The notes beneath the pieces are model-generated. The model had not been told where the DNA came from, did no database searches, and was given only the letters and a program-made list of their open reading frames with translations. From Pseudoips prasinana (lineage: Eukaryota > Arthropoda > Insecta > Lepidoptera > Nolidae): a stretch of 64,000 nt of DNA. Each line of letters begins with the position of its first letter. Position 1 is the first letter of the stretch. The stretch covers positions 12,225,201-12,289,200 of the forward strand of contig OX621257.1 of NCBI GenBank assembly GCA_951640165.1, in the 5' to 3' direction. The position numbers and the translations under genes were made by a program. Of the stretch, positions 43,379-53,358 are shown in pieces.

Positions 43379-43520
43379 GGTACAGACGCCAGCACATCAA
43401 GCTACCCCAATCTGTCAAATTTCCCCAATTGAAAGTGAACCTTATCCTTTTATGATAAAGTTGAAAATCTATGAAAGTAATTTGACAGATTGGGGTAGCT
43501 GGATGTGCTGGTAGATACAA
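43379..43520. mobile_element. MITE family M, copy 2
   Basis: GTACAGACGCCAGCACATCA, CTACCCCAATCTGTCAAATT and the complementary half TTTGACAGATTGGGGTAGCT. Collinear with 33599-33755. Confidence 0.8.
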
Positions 43521-43524
43521 TAAA

Positions 43525-43830
43525 AGTATTTGCACACTTTCATGCAGCCTACCCAATGCCCTCAATAGGATATAACAATAGATTCACACATCTACCACAA
43601 TAGTACATAGGTACTGAACCACTTCTAGCGTTACGCGGTTTCGTTGGCAGACCGCAACTGCATATGAATTACCTATCTACTTAGATTTATTAAATTGATT
43701 AGTTACCTAGTTATCAACAATAATTTAACCCTATACATACTTAAGAGGAATTGCTACTACCGAAACAGCTCTTCATACAAACTTGTTAAAAAGAATTTGA
43801 ACGCAAGTAGCTCGATATATATAAATAAAT
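43525..43830. other. No feature seen
   Basis: Unassigned AT-rich DNA. Confidence 0.3.
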
Positions 43831-43921
43831 ATCTTGGGATAACTAACCCTCCGCCATCTCATCCCAAACTAGGCAAAGCCTGTGTGGCAACCCGACAACT
43901 GATAAACATACTTATTTCTAT

Positions 43922-44111
43922 TAATGTTTTTAAACTTTCGGGATTTGTACACATTTTTATATACTGTGGACACGGGTCTCAATCGCGATAAAGATATAGG
44001 CAAGACCCGTGACCACGGCTGGTGCAATCCATGCCGAAACGTCGGGTAACCAAGGTAATGATTTGCCTATATATTTATCGTGATTGAGACCCGTGTCCAC
44101 AGTATATAAAA
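43922..44111. mobile_element. 190-bp fold-back element with 14-bp TSD
   Basis: ATACTTATTTCTAT at 43908-43921 and 44112-44125 is an exact target duplication of SINE C sequence. The insert is a 31-base lead, a 51-bp arm (43953-44003, from TTTTTATATACTGTGG), a loop of about 57 bases, and the complementary arm ending at the duplication (two or three mismatches). The loop contains CACGGCTGGTGCAATCCATG and CCGAAACGTCGGG. No ORF. Class unknown. Confidence 0.85.
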
Positions 44112-44131
44112 ATACTTATTTCTATAATAAT

Positions 44132-44397
44132 AACTAGCGGCCCAGTACGTGCTTCGTATAAGGCATAGTAATAAAAAAAATGATATTAAGTTCATTTATT
44201 CAAACAAAAAAAAAATTTAAATTGCTAAAAGAAGTTGAATTTACACTTGTCAAGACTTTTTTTAAATTTTCTCTACGTACAAACCTTACCTGGACGTCCA
44301 CGAATAATTCAAGACCAAAATTAGCCAAATCGGTAGAGGCGTTGTTGAGTTATAACATTACAACGAAAAGTGGCTTTGATTTTTATATATTTAGATA
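44132..44397 (+). repeat. CTAGCGGCCC-type repeat
   Basis: CTAGCGGCCCAGTACGTGC to TGGCTTTGATTTTTATATAT and TTTAGATAG. Includes CCAAATCGGTAGAGGCGTTG. A retroelement-tail-like short repeat inside SINE C. Confidence 0.55.
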
Positions 44398-44494
44398 GTG
44401 TTCATCACACAAAGATTTGCCCCCGGTGGGAATAAAAGCCACGAGCTCTGGCTCAGAAGTCAGGGTCACTAACCAACAGGCCAGGCAAGTTAAG

Positions 44495-44925
44495 AAGATA
44501 GTTTCTGTATGTCCTACTTGATACTACTGAAAATTGTATGTAGCAATTGTTATCAAGTCAACTCAACTCAATGTAGCTGCTATGTTATAATACTATTTTT
44601 ACACTGTGATTATTTATTTGATTAGTGATTATCATTTTATTAATTACTATAATAATTCTATAATAATTTTACATCTTAAAGCTATTAATAATCGATAGTA
44701 GACTTTCAAATGGTTGTCACTGATAAAAATATAAATAGGGTAGGAGAATTCTTAAAGAGGCATTCTTTGTACGACGGTAGATGAGAACGTTACTCTGTTC
44801 GATTAAATATTGTGTGTGGAAAATATCTCAGAGTTTTAATGTGCAGAACCGACGAGTGCGTAATACAATATATAAGATAACAAGTTCAACCCACTGACTA
44901 TTCGAATTCATGTGCGTATGAGAAA
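44495..44925. other. No gene seen
   Basis: AT-rich unassigned DNA. Confidence 0.3.
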
Positions 44926-44929
44926 ATAA

Positions 44930-45230
44930 ATGATCTAGTAGATGTATATAGTGGGGAAGGAAACATCGTGAGAAAACTTCATGCCTGAAAGTATTCACAA
45001 ATGTTTTGTATGGCATGTGAAGTCTGCCAACCCACACTACGTCAAAGTGATGGAATATGCACTAACTTATGTCTCATTGCGAAAGAAGGCTTTCGCCGTG
45101 CAGTGGAACACAATGGTCAACAATGGTCTGCATTGAGAGAATACAATCCCGAGCATGTTTTCGAATCCCGGGTTCTTTGATACGTAATCCCGGAATCCCA
45201 GAGCTACCCCGGGATTTAGACTATGAGATA
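44930..45230 (+). repeat. Decayed LINE-type tail
   Basis: GGGGAAGGAAACATCGTGAG, TTCACAAATGTTTTGTATGG and AGTCTGCCAACCCACACTA belong to a common lepidopteran LINE 3' region. It is followed by several CCCGGGAT-type motifs at 45145-45215. Confidence 0.45.
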
Positions 45231-45234
45231 GTGT

Positions 45235-45560
45235 AATAAACACATTGGTTTCTAATTGGGCTCATACGAACAAAAAACTTAGGTAATTTCTTAAAAAAAT
45301 ATTTGTATGCCGTTGCACAACACAAATCACAATATAGTAAAAAAAGAGAAACAATTAAAAAAGTATATACCTACTTTTGCAAGAAATCAATAACCAACAC
45401 AAAATAAACCATTTAGAATTTGGAAAATACAATCGAAGAAATGTCAAAGCATTCAATGTTTGACTTCCAGTTTATGTTATTCCGTTGGGAAATTACTTTG
45501 AGAGGATTGTATTGAAGTATCTCGCCTGGGGAAGTCCCTTCTAAGCTATACGACAAACAT
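45235..45560. other. No feature seen
   Basis: AT-rich unassigned DNA. Confidence 0.3.
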
Positions 45561-45564
45561 GTGG

Positions 45565-45715
45565 CGCTGTGGCTAAGGCAATCGCCTCGCCGCTTTCGCG
45601 GGTTCGAGTCCCGCGCCGAACAAGTTGTTCTGAGTCTGGATGTAATTTGTGTCCGTCTGTTATATGTTTGTAAAGGACCCCGCGACACAGGGGTTATATT
45701 TTATAAAAATATTGG
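45565..45715 (+). mobile_element. tRNA-like SINE family D, sense copy
   Basis: Head GGCGCTGTGGCTAAGGCAAT, B box GCGGGTTCGAGTCCCGCGC, body GTTCTGAGTCTGGATGTAAT and GACACAGGGGTTATATTTTA. Confidence 0.85.
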
Positions 45716-45719
45716 GGCT

Positions 45720-46605
45720 GTACTTATGTAGTGCGTACTTAATCCCATATTGAAGGATATTTATTTTCGTTATGTAATAAATACTTGACATATAATCTAG
45801 ACAATGTTATTTTCAAGGCGCAACCGACTGCGGAACCTAGACCTGTTTGTAGCAATTCCCAAAATCCCGAGAGTAAGCCAAGTAAAGTCCTGGGACTCTG
45901 AGGGGCCATAAAACGGCCGGGATCTCTGTTCCCCTGGTCACATTACATTTACATTTTGTCTGATGTTCTCTAGCCTATTTTGTGACCTATTCTGTTTCGA
46001 ATGATTTCAAGTTTGTTTAGTGGCAATCTGCCATTATTTTCTGCAATTTTGCCAGTGCCATGTATGGATACGTCAGGATTATCTTTTATATTTATAACGA
46101 ACCGTTTTCAAGTTTTCTGAACGAAATCATATTTGTCATTTGCTTCACTGACTAGCAAATGACAAACCGTCAAAGATCTGTCACTGTTATCTGAAAATGA
46201 CGTTTGTTGTCAGTAACAGTGTTCCCACTCTTACGTAACTATTAGGAAATCTACAAAATTTGGTTAATGTTATTATTGGCTTTTTAATTATTTAGTATTT
46301 ATTTTACAAATAACAAAAATATTTATTGGGATCATATGATACAAATCTTCATTTAAAACTGTGAACATACAATTAAAAAATATTTTTATATAATAATTAT
46401 TATTATTATATAAAAATATATTTATATTTTATGATAAATAAAAGTAATAGAAAAGTAAAATGAAAATAATAAGTAATATATTACTTAATTATAAATCTAT
46501 GAAAGTCTAAAATAAAACTACCATTATATTAGCCGCTGGAGTGCATCATAATATTTATTTTGCCCTTACTTTCCCACTTATCATAATGAGGAGCAAACGC
46601 AGATA
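45720..46605. other. AT-rich DNA with two hairpins, no gene
   Basis: TTGTCATTTGCT and its complement flank a 9-base loop at about 46137-46169. A 17-bp AT-only inverted repeat with a 4-base loop is at 46381-46418. GACTCTGAGGGGCCATAAA at 45895 is GC-rich but not coding. Confidence 0.5.
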
Positions 46606-46610
46606 AGTAT

Positions 46611-46673
46611 CAGAAATCAAGTTTTATTAGACGTGGATTTAAACAATCCACGTCTAATAAAACTTGATTTCTG
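46611..46673. repeat. Perfect 29-bp fold-back hairpin, 5-base loop
   Basis: CAGAAATCAAGTTTTATTAG.. at 46611-46639 is perfectly complemented at 46645-46673. The loop is TAAAC. No family relationship seen. Confidence 0.95.
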
Positions 46674-46679
46674 GTTTTC

Positions 46680-47270
46680 ATAGGCGCTCTTTAAAACTTT
46701 TGACTATTACTATTTTTGAATATTACGACTATTTAAGCTCATATCAATCAAGTCAAATTACCGATTCTTCATACAATGATGGGTTCCACAGATAATTTTA
46801 ATAGAAAGCTTATAGATTAATATCCATAAAATAGACAAATTTTATGATATGTTCATGCACAAATTGTGGAAACCTATAGTAAATAAATAAAAAGAACCAC
46901 AGCACACTTAGTGGATTACTTAATTAATCATTACTGGTAACCTTTCTCAGGGGGACTTGAGGGTCTGCTTGCGCTTACAACCGAGACAAGGGACTGGCTA
47001 CTGAATCTAGATATAAAATTGTAATTTTAGATATAAAATTGTAACTTATATTAACGGGAAAATAGCTATACGAAATGAAGAAGAAGACTGGTAACCTAGG
47101 CCAATTCATACTTAACTTTAATACACAGAACAAAAATAAAACAACTGTCGTAAAGGATATTTACTTATTATTGCAAGTTTGCATATTTATTTGTAATTTG
47201 TAACCACAAGGAACAAAATTAAAAATTAAGGCACATATAAGGGAAATTCACATTATTTACTTATAAAATA
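46680..47270. other. No gene seen
   Basis: AT-rich. TAGATATAAAATTGTAA is repeated in tandem at about 47010-47045. Confidence 0.35.
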
Positions 47271-47274
47271 TATA

Positions 47275-47466
47275 AATAATAATATCTTGGGACATTATTC
47301 ACACACCATTGCACACTGATCCCAAACTAAGCAGAGCTTGTACTATGGGAATCAAATAACTAACACTTTTCTTTTACATACATACTTATGTAGATAATGA
47401 TGGTCACCCTCATTATCTACATAAGTATGTATGTAAAAGAAAAGTGTTAGTTATTTGATTCCCATA
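47275..47466 (-). mobile_element. SINE family A ending in a perfect 57-bp fold-back
   Basis: The SINE 3' body complement (TATCTTGGGACATTATTCAC .. GCAGAGCTTGTACTATGGGA) runs to 47400. After a 9-base loop (TGGTCACCC) the last 57 bases recur as a perfect complement at 47410-47466. The head with A and B boxes is missing. Confidence 0.92.
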
Positions 47467-47469
47467 CAC

Positions 47470-48325
47470 ATGTGAATATTGCACTAAAAGCTACTTAACA
47501 ATAAAGATTAAATTAAGTACATTAGATTAGTATTTATTTCACGTAAATCAATGCAGTATTACGGAAGTTATGACTGTGAGAATTTTTGAGCACTTTTAAA
47601 TTTCCAAGACATCGCGCGCTCTACGCGTGACGTCAGCTATCGGCTCGGTGCCGGTCGCTCCGTGCGCTTGTGCCCCGTGCTATATGAAATATTGATGTGG
47701 AGACGCGCGCGCTGTACTTGTATCATAGCTTTATTTATTAATTTGTTATTATTGTATTACATCAACCTGTTAAATACCTTGTGAGTTACATTATATATGC
47801 ACCCTGGAAGAGGGTTACATGGGAGGAAGATTTCCTTACACGACTGACAAACTTTGATTGACTTTAGCATGCGGCGTCAAGAATCCAAAGTTTCTTAATC
47901 TACCAATAATGCTCTCGACTTAGTTACTTACCTACTTATTTTTTGTTTTCAGTACCTTTTTAATTAAATCTAATAAAGAACTAAATAAACAAATATAAAA
48001 TAAAAATATAAGTAGGTACATTTTTATATTTATATATAATTCCAAATTTTAATGCCTTTATAGACGACCAAAATAAGACCAAACGGCAGAGGATAAACTT
48101 ACTCAGTGTAAATCTTCAAAAGTGTTAACGATACGTCTAGTATTTAGGATAAAATTAGGGCCGGTACTATTATATTTCTAGCAAAATGTTTGTAAAATTT
48201 TGTACACCATCTCCAAGTATACTTACGTACGCAGGTAAGTACTATACTCAGCGGCACGCTAACAGCTGTAGATTAATACCACTGTCATTCTTAACGATTT
48301 TTTTTCAAAGACAATAATAATGCTA
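47470..48325. other. No gene seen; CpG-rich patch
   Basis: 47600-47720 is unusually CpG-rich (CATCGCGCGCTCTACGCGTG, then ACGTCAGC) and includes a CRE-like TGACGTCA-type motif. No ORF supported. The remainder is AT-rich. Confidence 0.35.
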
Positions 48326-48329
48326 TAAT

Positions 48330-48475
48330 ACTTTACAAACATATAATAGACGGACACAAATTACATCCAGACTCTGAACAACTATTTACGGGTTACACAA
48401 ATAGTTGTCCGCTGCGAGAATCAAACCTCGGACACACAGCGGCGATTGTCTTATCCGCTGCGCCACACTTGCAGT
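48330..48475 (-). mobile_element. SINE family D, inverted
   Basis: ACTTTACAAACATATAATAG, AATAGTTGTCCGCTGCGAGA and ATTGTCTTATCCGCTGCGCC. Confidence 0.75.
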
Positions 48476-48479
48476 CAAT

Positions 48480-48875
48480 TTTACTTCACTTATATTCAAC
48501 ATACCTATTTTTGCTTACTAAGTATTAGTGGTTAAAATTAAAGGTAGATTATAATAACGAAATATTGTATAAGTAGGTAAAATATTTCGTGGTTATTATA
48601 TATTTTTTCCAAATATCCCATGTTTAATCTAGGTCAGTATTAGGTTAGGTAACATTCACCTATTCTCATTAAAAAAATACGACATGGTTGGTTTATATAT
48701 TTATTATAACATCCTGATGTCAAGGTTCCTGATAGATAATAACAAAATGTCTCTTATTTAGAAGAATCAATAAACTATTTGTTATAAGATTAATTTGTAA
48801 AATCCTTAAATGACAAAGGTAGGTAAACTTAAAAGTTTATCTACCTTTGTCAGAAGTTGATTATAAAATTTACCA
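48480..48875. other. AT-rich DNA with a 20-bp hairpin
   Basis: TGACAAAGGTAGGTAAACTT at 48811-48830 and its complement (one mismatch) at 48833-48852, separated by two bases. No gene. Confidence 0.7.
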
Positions 48876-48879
48876 ATAG

Positions 48880-49136
48880 ATAACGTAGTGATTTATGAGA
48901 AAAGTATAAATAGAATAGTTATTGACATCAAAATAATATTCATAACAAAATGCAATAGTTTTCAGTCCTATTGAATCCTGTCTGCGTATTGCGGTCATCC
49001 ATTTCTTCCTTATCATAGGATTTTTAGGTATACTAAAAACACTTTTTGGGTGTGTTAACATTTGAATTAAAACTCTTGGGCACTGCACAGCATTTTCTAA
49101 TAATTTTCTCGTAATAAAATCGCAAGTACAAGCCAC
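48880..49136 (-). pseudogene. THAP-like zinc-finger fragment, degenerate
   Basis: The − strand frame has SVFSIPKNPMIRKKWMTAIR then AFCYEYYFDVNNY. This resembles the THAP DNA-binding domain (F-x-I/F-P-K-x-P..R-x-x-W..C-x-x-H-F). The zinc His is replaced (CYEYYF), and the N-terminal Cys pair has wrong spacing (ACTC). THAP domains occur in P-element-type transposases and host proteins. Which one this came from cannot be told. A short distance upstream is a CpG-rich stretch. Confidence 0.45.
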
Positions 49137-49139
49137 CAG

Positions 49140-50085
49140 CAGCGGTGATTAAATGAATAGTACCCAGATTTGTACTCGCAAAGCGGCCGGTGCGCTGCGT
49201 GAGGGGCTACGTGACGTCACAGCGCGATCAAACGCCGCTTGCGGTTTGAAATAATATCGCCCGAAAATGCGTACTTTGATTGCTATTATCTCAGCTGTCT
49301 TAGGGAATATAAAAAAAGTAAAAATGCAGATGTTCTTGTATTTTCTTCTAGATTACTTTCGCATACCCAGAATAAAACATTGGCCAGGCTCATTACACCC
49401 AGACTCAGGACAAACGGACACGCCCCACGCCAACCGGTCATGATTCACTTTTTAAATAATTATATATATGCATGAAATGAGTGAAATAATAAATAATTTA
49501 TATTGTGGACGCTTGTGTAAACAGTGAAAAATGTGTAATTTTTTTTACTGATATGTTTACAATATTGCTTGAAACTTGCTATATTCATTAAATAAAGTTT
49601 TAAATATGCTCTTTTGTATTATAGTATTTGTTACCTCTTTGTCCGACTTAAGTAAGACGTCTAATGGTCTGGACAATGCACCCGGTACGTCGGAATTGTA
49701 GCCATGGTCTGAAAATGCTTACCGCTAAAATTTTAAATAGCTTAAACACACCTGTGTCACCAGATGATAATAATGTACCTAGAAAATTTGATTAAGGATA
49801 AAGGGATGTCTTTAATAATATACTGGAATGTATATTTATAGAAAACCTTTTGTAAAATAAAAATCATATTAACAAGACATTAAGCAAGTGAGGAAGATCT
49901 TCTTACAAAAAAATGAAAAATAGGCAGATATAATCAAACAGACAGTCAAGTTTATGTTTATAGAAAATGATTTTTAATACTGTCAACAATTTAAAATTTA
50001 ACAATATTTTATTAATTGGTATAGCCGTAACCAGTAACACGCATAATACAGTCCCTTTGGTATCATTCCGTACCAGTGCACAACA
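49140..50085. other. CpG-rich patch, SINE A scrap, AT-rich DNA
   Basis: 49180-49260 contains GCGGCCGGTGCGCTGCGTG and ACGTGACGTCACAGCGCG, a full CRE palindrome (TGACGTCA). 49393-49443 holds a SINE A scrap (GACTCAGGACAAACGGACA). A 78-codon + ORF at 49239 is unsupported. The rest is featureless. Confidence 0.4.
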
Positions 50086-50088
50086 TGA

Positions 50089-50640
50089 CTAAAAAGCTTT
50101 TGAGTATATTTCGTTTAATAGATTGTCAATTGGGTTCATATCTGCAGAGTTAGCAAGCCCTTGATTGAGAAGAATGTCTGGGTGCAGATTGAACGACGTT
50201 CTAGTAATTCAGACACCACATTATTACTATCAGTAGCTTGACTTTCCAACGAAGCCTGTTCTCCAAAATTATTGTCTACCCCTAAAATTTGACTCATATG
50301 GTCAGAATAATTTTGAGGCACGATATGAGCTTTATTATACCTCGTGTGATTATAACATCAAATCTTAATCGTCCTCTTTGCTTTATTTGATTTATATGAT
50401 TCTTTGTTGGTAAATAAAAAATTAACCACTCAGAATCAAGATATTGTCGCGCAAAATTAAATTGGACAGTTTTGTGATGAGGTTTGAGTTCCGCTTTAAT
50501 GTCATGATGTCTGTAAAATAGCCAGCTCGATACAAAGGTCGTCGAATAGTCAGAGGACACATCTTAAACCAAACACCAAAATAACTAGTCGGTGTGAAGC
50601 CATACACTTCGTAAAATCGAATGATAATATTTATTAACGT
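50089..50640 (-). pseudogene. Frameshifted pseudogene of unknown protein
   Basis: Four consecutive pieces in shifting frames read like one protein. First VYGFTPTSYFGVWFKM; then HHDIKAELKPHHKTVQFNFA and FYLPTKNHINQIKQRGR; then TRYNKAHIVPQNYSDHMSQI; then LHPDILLNQGLANSADMNPI and LLNEIYSKAF with a stop at 50089. At least three single-base shifts. I do not recognise the family. It lies head-to-head with pelle about 520 bp upstream. Confidence 0.45.
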
Positions 50641-51079
50641 TGTAGCCAGTTTCGGCCGTCATCCTGAATTGCTTCCATGGTCAGTTATTCTCCCGTCCAA
50701 AACCTCTTAGCGAATCGAGATATAATAAAAAATAATATGTCAACCCTTTGTTTCACGGATAATCTTCCCATCTTAACAAATCATAAAATTTTGTTATGTT
50801 TCAAACCAAATATTTCTATAAATACCTATCTCTGTACAATGGCATTTACAGTGATAATGTCATCCTGTATTTTAAGAAATAAGTTTCTATACCAAAAAAC
50901 AACCTCTTTTTAAGATCATATAAAAATATACCCACCGTATGATAAATCATCTGATATAGAAGAACCTCGGCCGTATGTTTCAAAAAAGGTTAGGTGTATT
51001 TTTAGCCATTTAATGATTTATTTTGGACATTTTATCGAACTTACCGGAAATATATGTATTTTGCAAACGTGGACATAGC

Positions 51080-51125
51080 AACACCGGTCAGTATTCAACA
51101 AGTTGTGTTAAGAAGTGCTTGTGTT
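51080..51125 (+). promoter_or_regulatory. Candidate core promoter of pelle
   Basis: GGTCAGTATT at about 51086-51095 fits the arthropod initiator TCAGT, about 75 bp upstream of the ATG. A GCTTG at the DPE distance (+28 to +32 from the initiator A) matches four of five positions of the RGWYV consensus. Motif-based guess only. Confidence 0.3.
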
Positions 51126-51164
51126 TTTAGAGGAGTTTAAAACACGTAATTCTATGTCTTAAAA

Positions 51165-51284
51165 ATGTATATTTACGAGCTTCCATTTGATATAAACAAG
51201 GAACTATGTCGGTTGCTCGATGCAGAGGACTATTGGAAGGAATTAGCAGGCAATCATATGAAATACTCAGCTTTTGATGTCAAT
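51165..51284 (+). CDS. pll: Pelle/IRAK-family kinase, exon 1 (death domain start)
   Basis: Forty codons from an ATG in an A-rich context (TTAAAAATG) to a GTAAGT donor at 51285, phase 0. The start MYIYELPFDINKELCRLLDA, then EDYWKELAGNHMKYSAFD, is the first half of the death domain. It matches the order in Drosophila Pelle (hydrophobic LP-x-x-x-R-x-x-L-C-x-x-LD-x-x-D-x-W-x-x-LA). Pelle is the cytoplasmic Ser/Thr kinase recruited by Tube and MyD88 below the Toll receptor; its homolog in vertebrates is IRAK. The frame would otherwise read on into intron 1, giving a spurious 87-codon ORF. The exon joins in frame to 53509. Confidence 0.85.
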
Positions 51285-51502
51285 GTAAGTTTGTTGCGAT
51301 GTTTGGGGTTTCCCTCTACGTTAAAAGTTCAGCATAATACTTTCTTGGAATTTCCAGATATAATTATCAATTTGCGTCATCTTTATATAATAAGAGGACC
51401 TTACCGATATGTGGACGATTCAAAATAGGATAAATATAACTATCTAGTCACGAATTGGCATTTACTTACCTACATATGATGAATTTTCATCTTTTTTTAT
51501 AC

Positions 51503-51802
51503 CTACCGGTCTATACTTGATTGATTAGCGAAGCTTAACACTTTGGCCCACAGCTGGTCTATAGATAATTGCTGGTAAAACTTCTGAGTTCTTCTATGTT
51601 TCAAAGGACATGTTAATCTCTCAGCTGTAGTTAAAAGAGTTGACTGACCTGTTGGTCTATTGGATTGTGACACAGGCTGCTGTGGCTGTGCAGGTCTATT
51701 TATTTGAACGCCATTTAAGAAATCGATGTTCGGCGCCTTAGCCGGTAGAATCCCAGGACAAATAATATAATACCAATTATGGACAAATAGACATGTTTTC
51801 AA
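51503..51802 (-). other. Uncharacterised ORF inside pelle intron 1, antisense
   Basis: 99 codons, with the GC-richer part reading APNIDFLNGVQINRPAQPQQ, then TTAERLTCPLKHRRTQKFYQ and LWAKVLSFANQ. The composition looks protein-like (Pro/Gln-rich, then basic). It may be a fragment of a retrocopied host gene. No family recognised, no splice signals supported. Confidence 0.3.
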
Positions 51803-52140
51803 GTTCTAAGAGAAAGTTCAAATGTCAAATAATTAGCGCCCTGAAACAATAATGTTTAGATGTAAAAACTTAATTCCTATATATTTATATGTTTTTTTTC
51901 ATTTGCTATTATTTCGAGCACTATTATTATTAGTTATTAGTAGCTATTATTAGTAATCAACCATGTATTATGTTATGTATTCCATGCAACTTAATATTTC
52001 TTTAGTCCGTTCTTTAGTCGATCTACTCTATTCAAATTGTACTTAGGAAAACCTGTAATTGGCCTTATTATATTGATTGTACTATAAAGCAAAAAATTAT
52101 TTGTATCGCTGTTGGTATTCTAATAAATAAATAAAATAAA

Positions 52141-52305
52141 AGATATTTGTGTGCATGAATATGTATGTTTGTCTTGAGTCTGGGTTATCTATATAATTAT
52201 GTATTTACAAATAGTATATGTAGTATATCAGTAATCTGGTTTCCATAGTACAAGCTATGCTTAGTTTGGGATCAGATGGCCGTGTGTGAATAATATACCA
52301 GAATA
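52141..52305 (+). mobile_element. SINE family A, head missing
   Basis: GATATTTGTGTGCATGAATA to GATCAGATGGCCGTGTGTGA. Lies in pelle intron 1. Confidence 0.75.
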
Positions 52306-52394
52306 AATGACTAATAGGTAAACCTAGTATAAATAAAATGAACTATTGATTCTATCCTAACTGGAAATTAAATTAATAAAAAATCAATTCAATA

Positions 52395-52600
52395 TAGTAA
52401 CACAATAAGCCACAGGTCTTGTAGTCAATCCCCACATGAGAAAAAATGTTCTGTGTCAGGGTGAAATTTGCCTATTTATCATACGTATGTATTTAGAAAT
52501 ATATAAGTATGTTTATCAGTTGTCCAATTGCCATAGTACTAGGTTTTGCCTAGTTTAGGATCAGTTGGCAGTGTGTAAGTTATCCCAAAATATTTATTTA
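52395..52600 (+). mobile_element. SINE family C
   Basis: Decayed B box TAGTCAATCCCCACATG, body TCTGTGTCAGGGTGAAATTT, GTATTTAGAAATATATAAGT, tail TTGGCAGTGTGTAAGTTATC. The clearest C 3' body, used to align 43835-44490. Confidence 0.7.
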
Positions 52601-52780
52601 CTTTATTTTTAAGACAGTAGTTGTTAGACCAACCAGAGATTCAGCTACACTAGAAAGTATTTATTAAACTTGAAGCATGAGGAATAACAAACATTGTAAA
52701 TGGGAAAATTATGGTTCATGTATTTTATAGTATAGCTATAGCCAGTGAAATAAATATTTGTATAGAGGGGAGTTTAGGAA

Positions 52781-52940
52781 CATAATAATATAATTCATGG
52801 ATGTTGTATCCATGAATTACATTATTATGCACCTCCAGCATCAGAATATCTGAATATATGGGGTTTGTGTACTTTACTCTTTCCAGTTTTATTGCTAGTT
52901 GTCTCATTGGATCATGAGAATAAAAGTGCCACTGCAATTA
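52781..52940 (+). mobile_element. Hairpin followed by SINE P fragment
   Basis: CATAATAATATAATTCATGG (52781-52800) is complemented at 52810-52829 with one mismatch. Then a family P body piece: TTGTCTCATTGGATCATGAG and AATAAAAGTGCC. Confidence 0.6.
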
Positions 52941-52955
52941 TCTTAACTCAAAAAC

Positions 52956-53047
52956 AGACCAGCGACATAGATGGTCAGACCAGTAATATAGACTGTCAGA
53001 CCAGTGACAATGACAGTTGGAGCAGTAATATTGACAGTCTGACCAGG
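52956..53047 (+). repeat. 21-bp tandem repeat, about four units
   Basis: CAGACCAGTAATATAGACTGT-type units repeat from about 52956. In one frame they encode a heptad QTSxIDx, but the surrounding ORF has no other support and lies in an intron. Confidence 0.8.
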
Positions 53048-53194
53048 TCAGATTTTACTCTGCTTCATTCTGTCTGTTACAATTGACAGGGATCATTATT
53101 TTTTCCATACACATACAATAGAATAGTCCACAAGGTATTTGGGTTAGTAAATATGAATATTAATTTAATTGAAGGCTACTGGGTTATAAATGTT

Positions 53195-53358
53195 CTTGAG
53201 TGGCAATCGAAAACTAGAAGCTACATTGTGGGCCGACTATCTTTGAGAAGCTTGTGAGAATCTTCTGGATGCAGGCAATGTAACACCATCATTGTAGAGA
53301 TTTTTTGTAGAGACTGTTCTTCAGAGGTGGATGTCGTTACGCTTGTATGATAATGATG
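53195..53358 (+). mobile_element. Decayed RTE tail
   Basis: TGGGCCGACTATCTTTGAGA, CTTCTGGATGCAGGCAATG, CAGAGGTGGATGTCGTTACG and GATAATGATGAA follow the RTE 3' end. Confidence 0.5.

Larger units (their letters stand above)
43835..44490 (-). mobile_element. SINE family C with two nested insertions
   Basis: CATCTCATCCCAAACTAGGC and ACAACTGATAAACATACTTA (3' body complement) are separated from TCACACAAAGATTTGCCCCC and AGAAGTCAGGGTCACTAACC (head complement) by the fold-back element (43922-44111) and the repeat at 44132-44397. Confidence 0.75.

Noticed and set aside
44010..44050. Hammerhead ribozyme in the loop of the 43.9-kb element
   Set aside because: CGAAAC and GTC are present, but the CUGANGA box is not (CTGGTGC) and no stem I pairs around the cleavage site, so I do not annotate it as a ribozyme.
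51165..51428. Single-exon 87-codon gene
   Set aside because: Family similarity stops exactly at the GTAAGT after codon 40 and resumes at 53509, so the rest is read-through into the intron.
52865..53086. 73-codon ORF with heptad repeats as a gene
   Set aside because: It spans a SINE P fragment and a tandem repeat within an intron. No splice or domain support.
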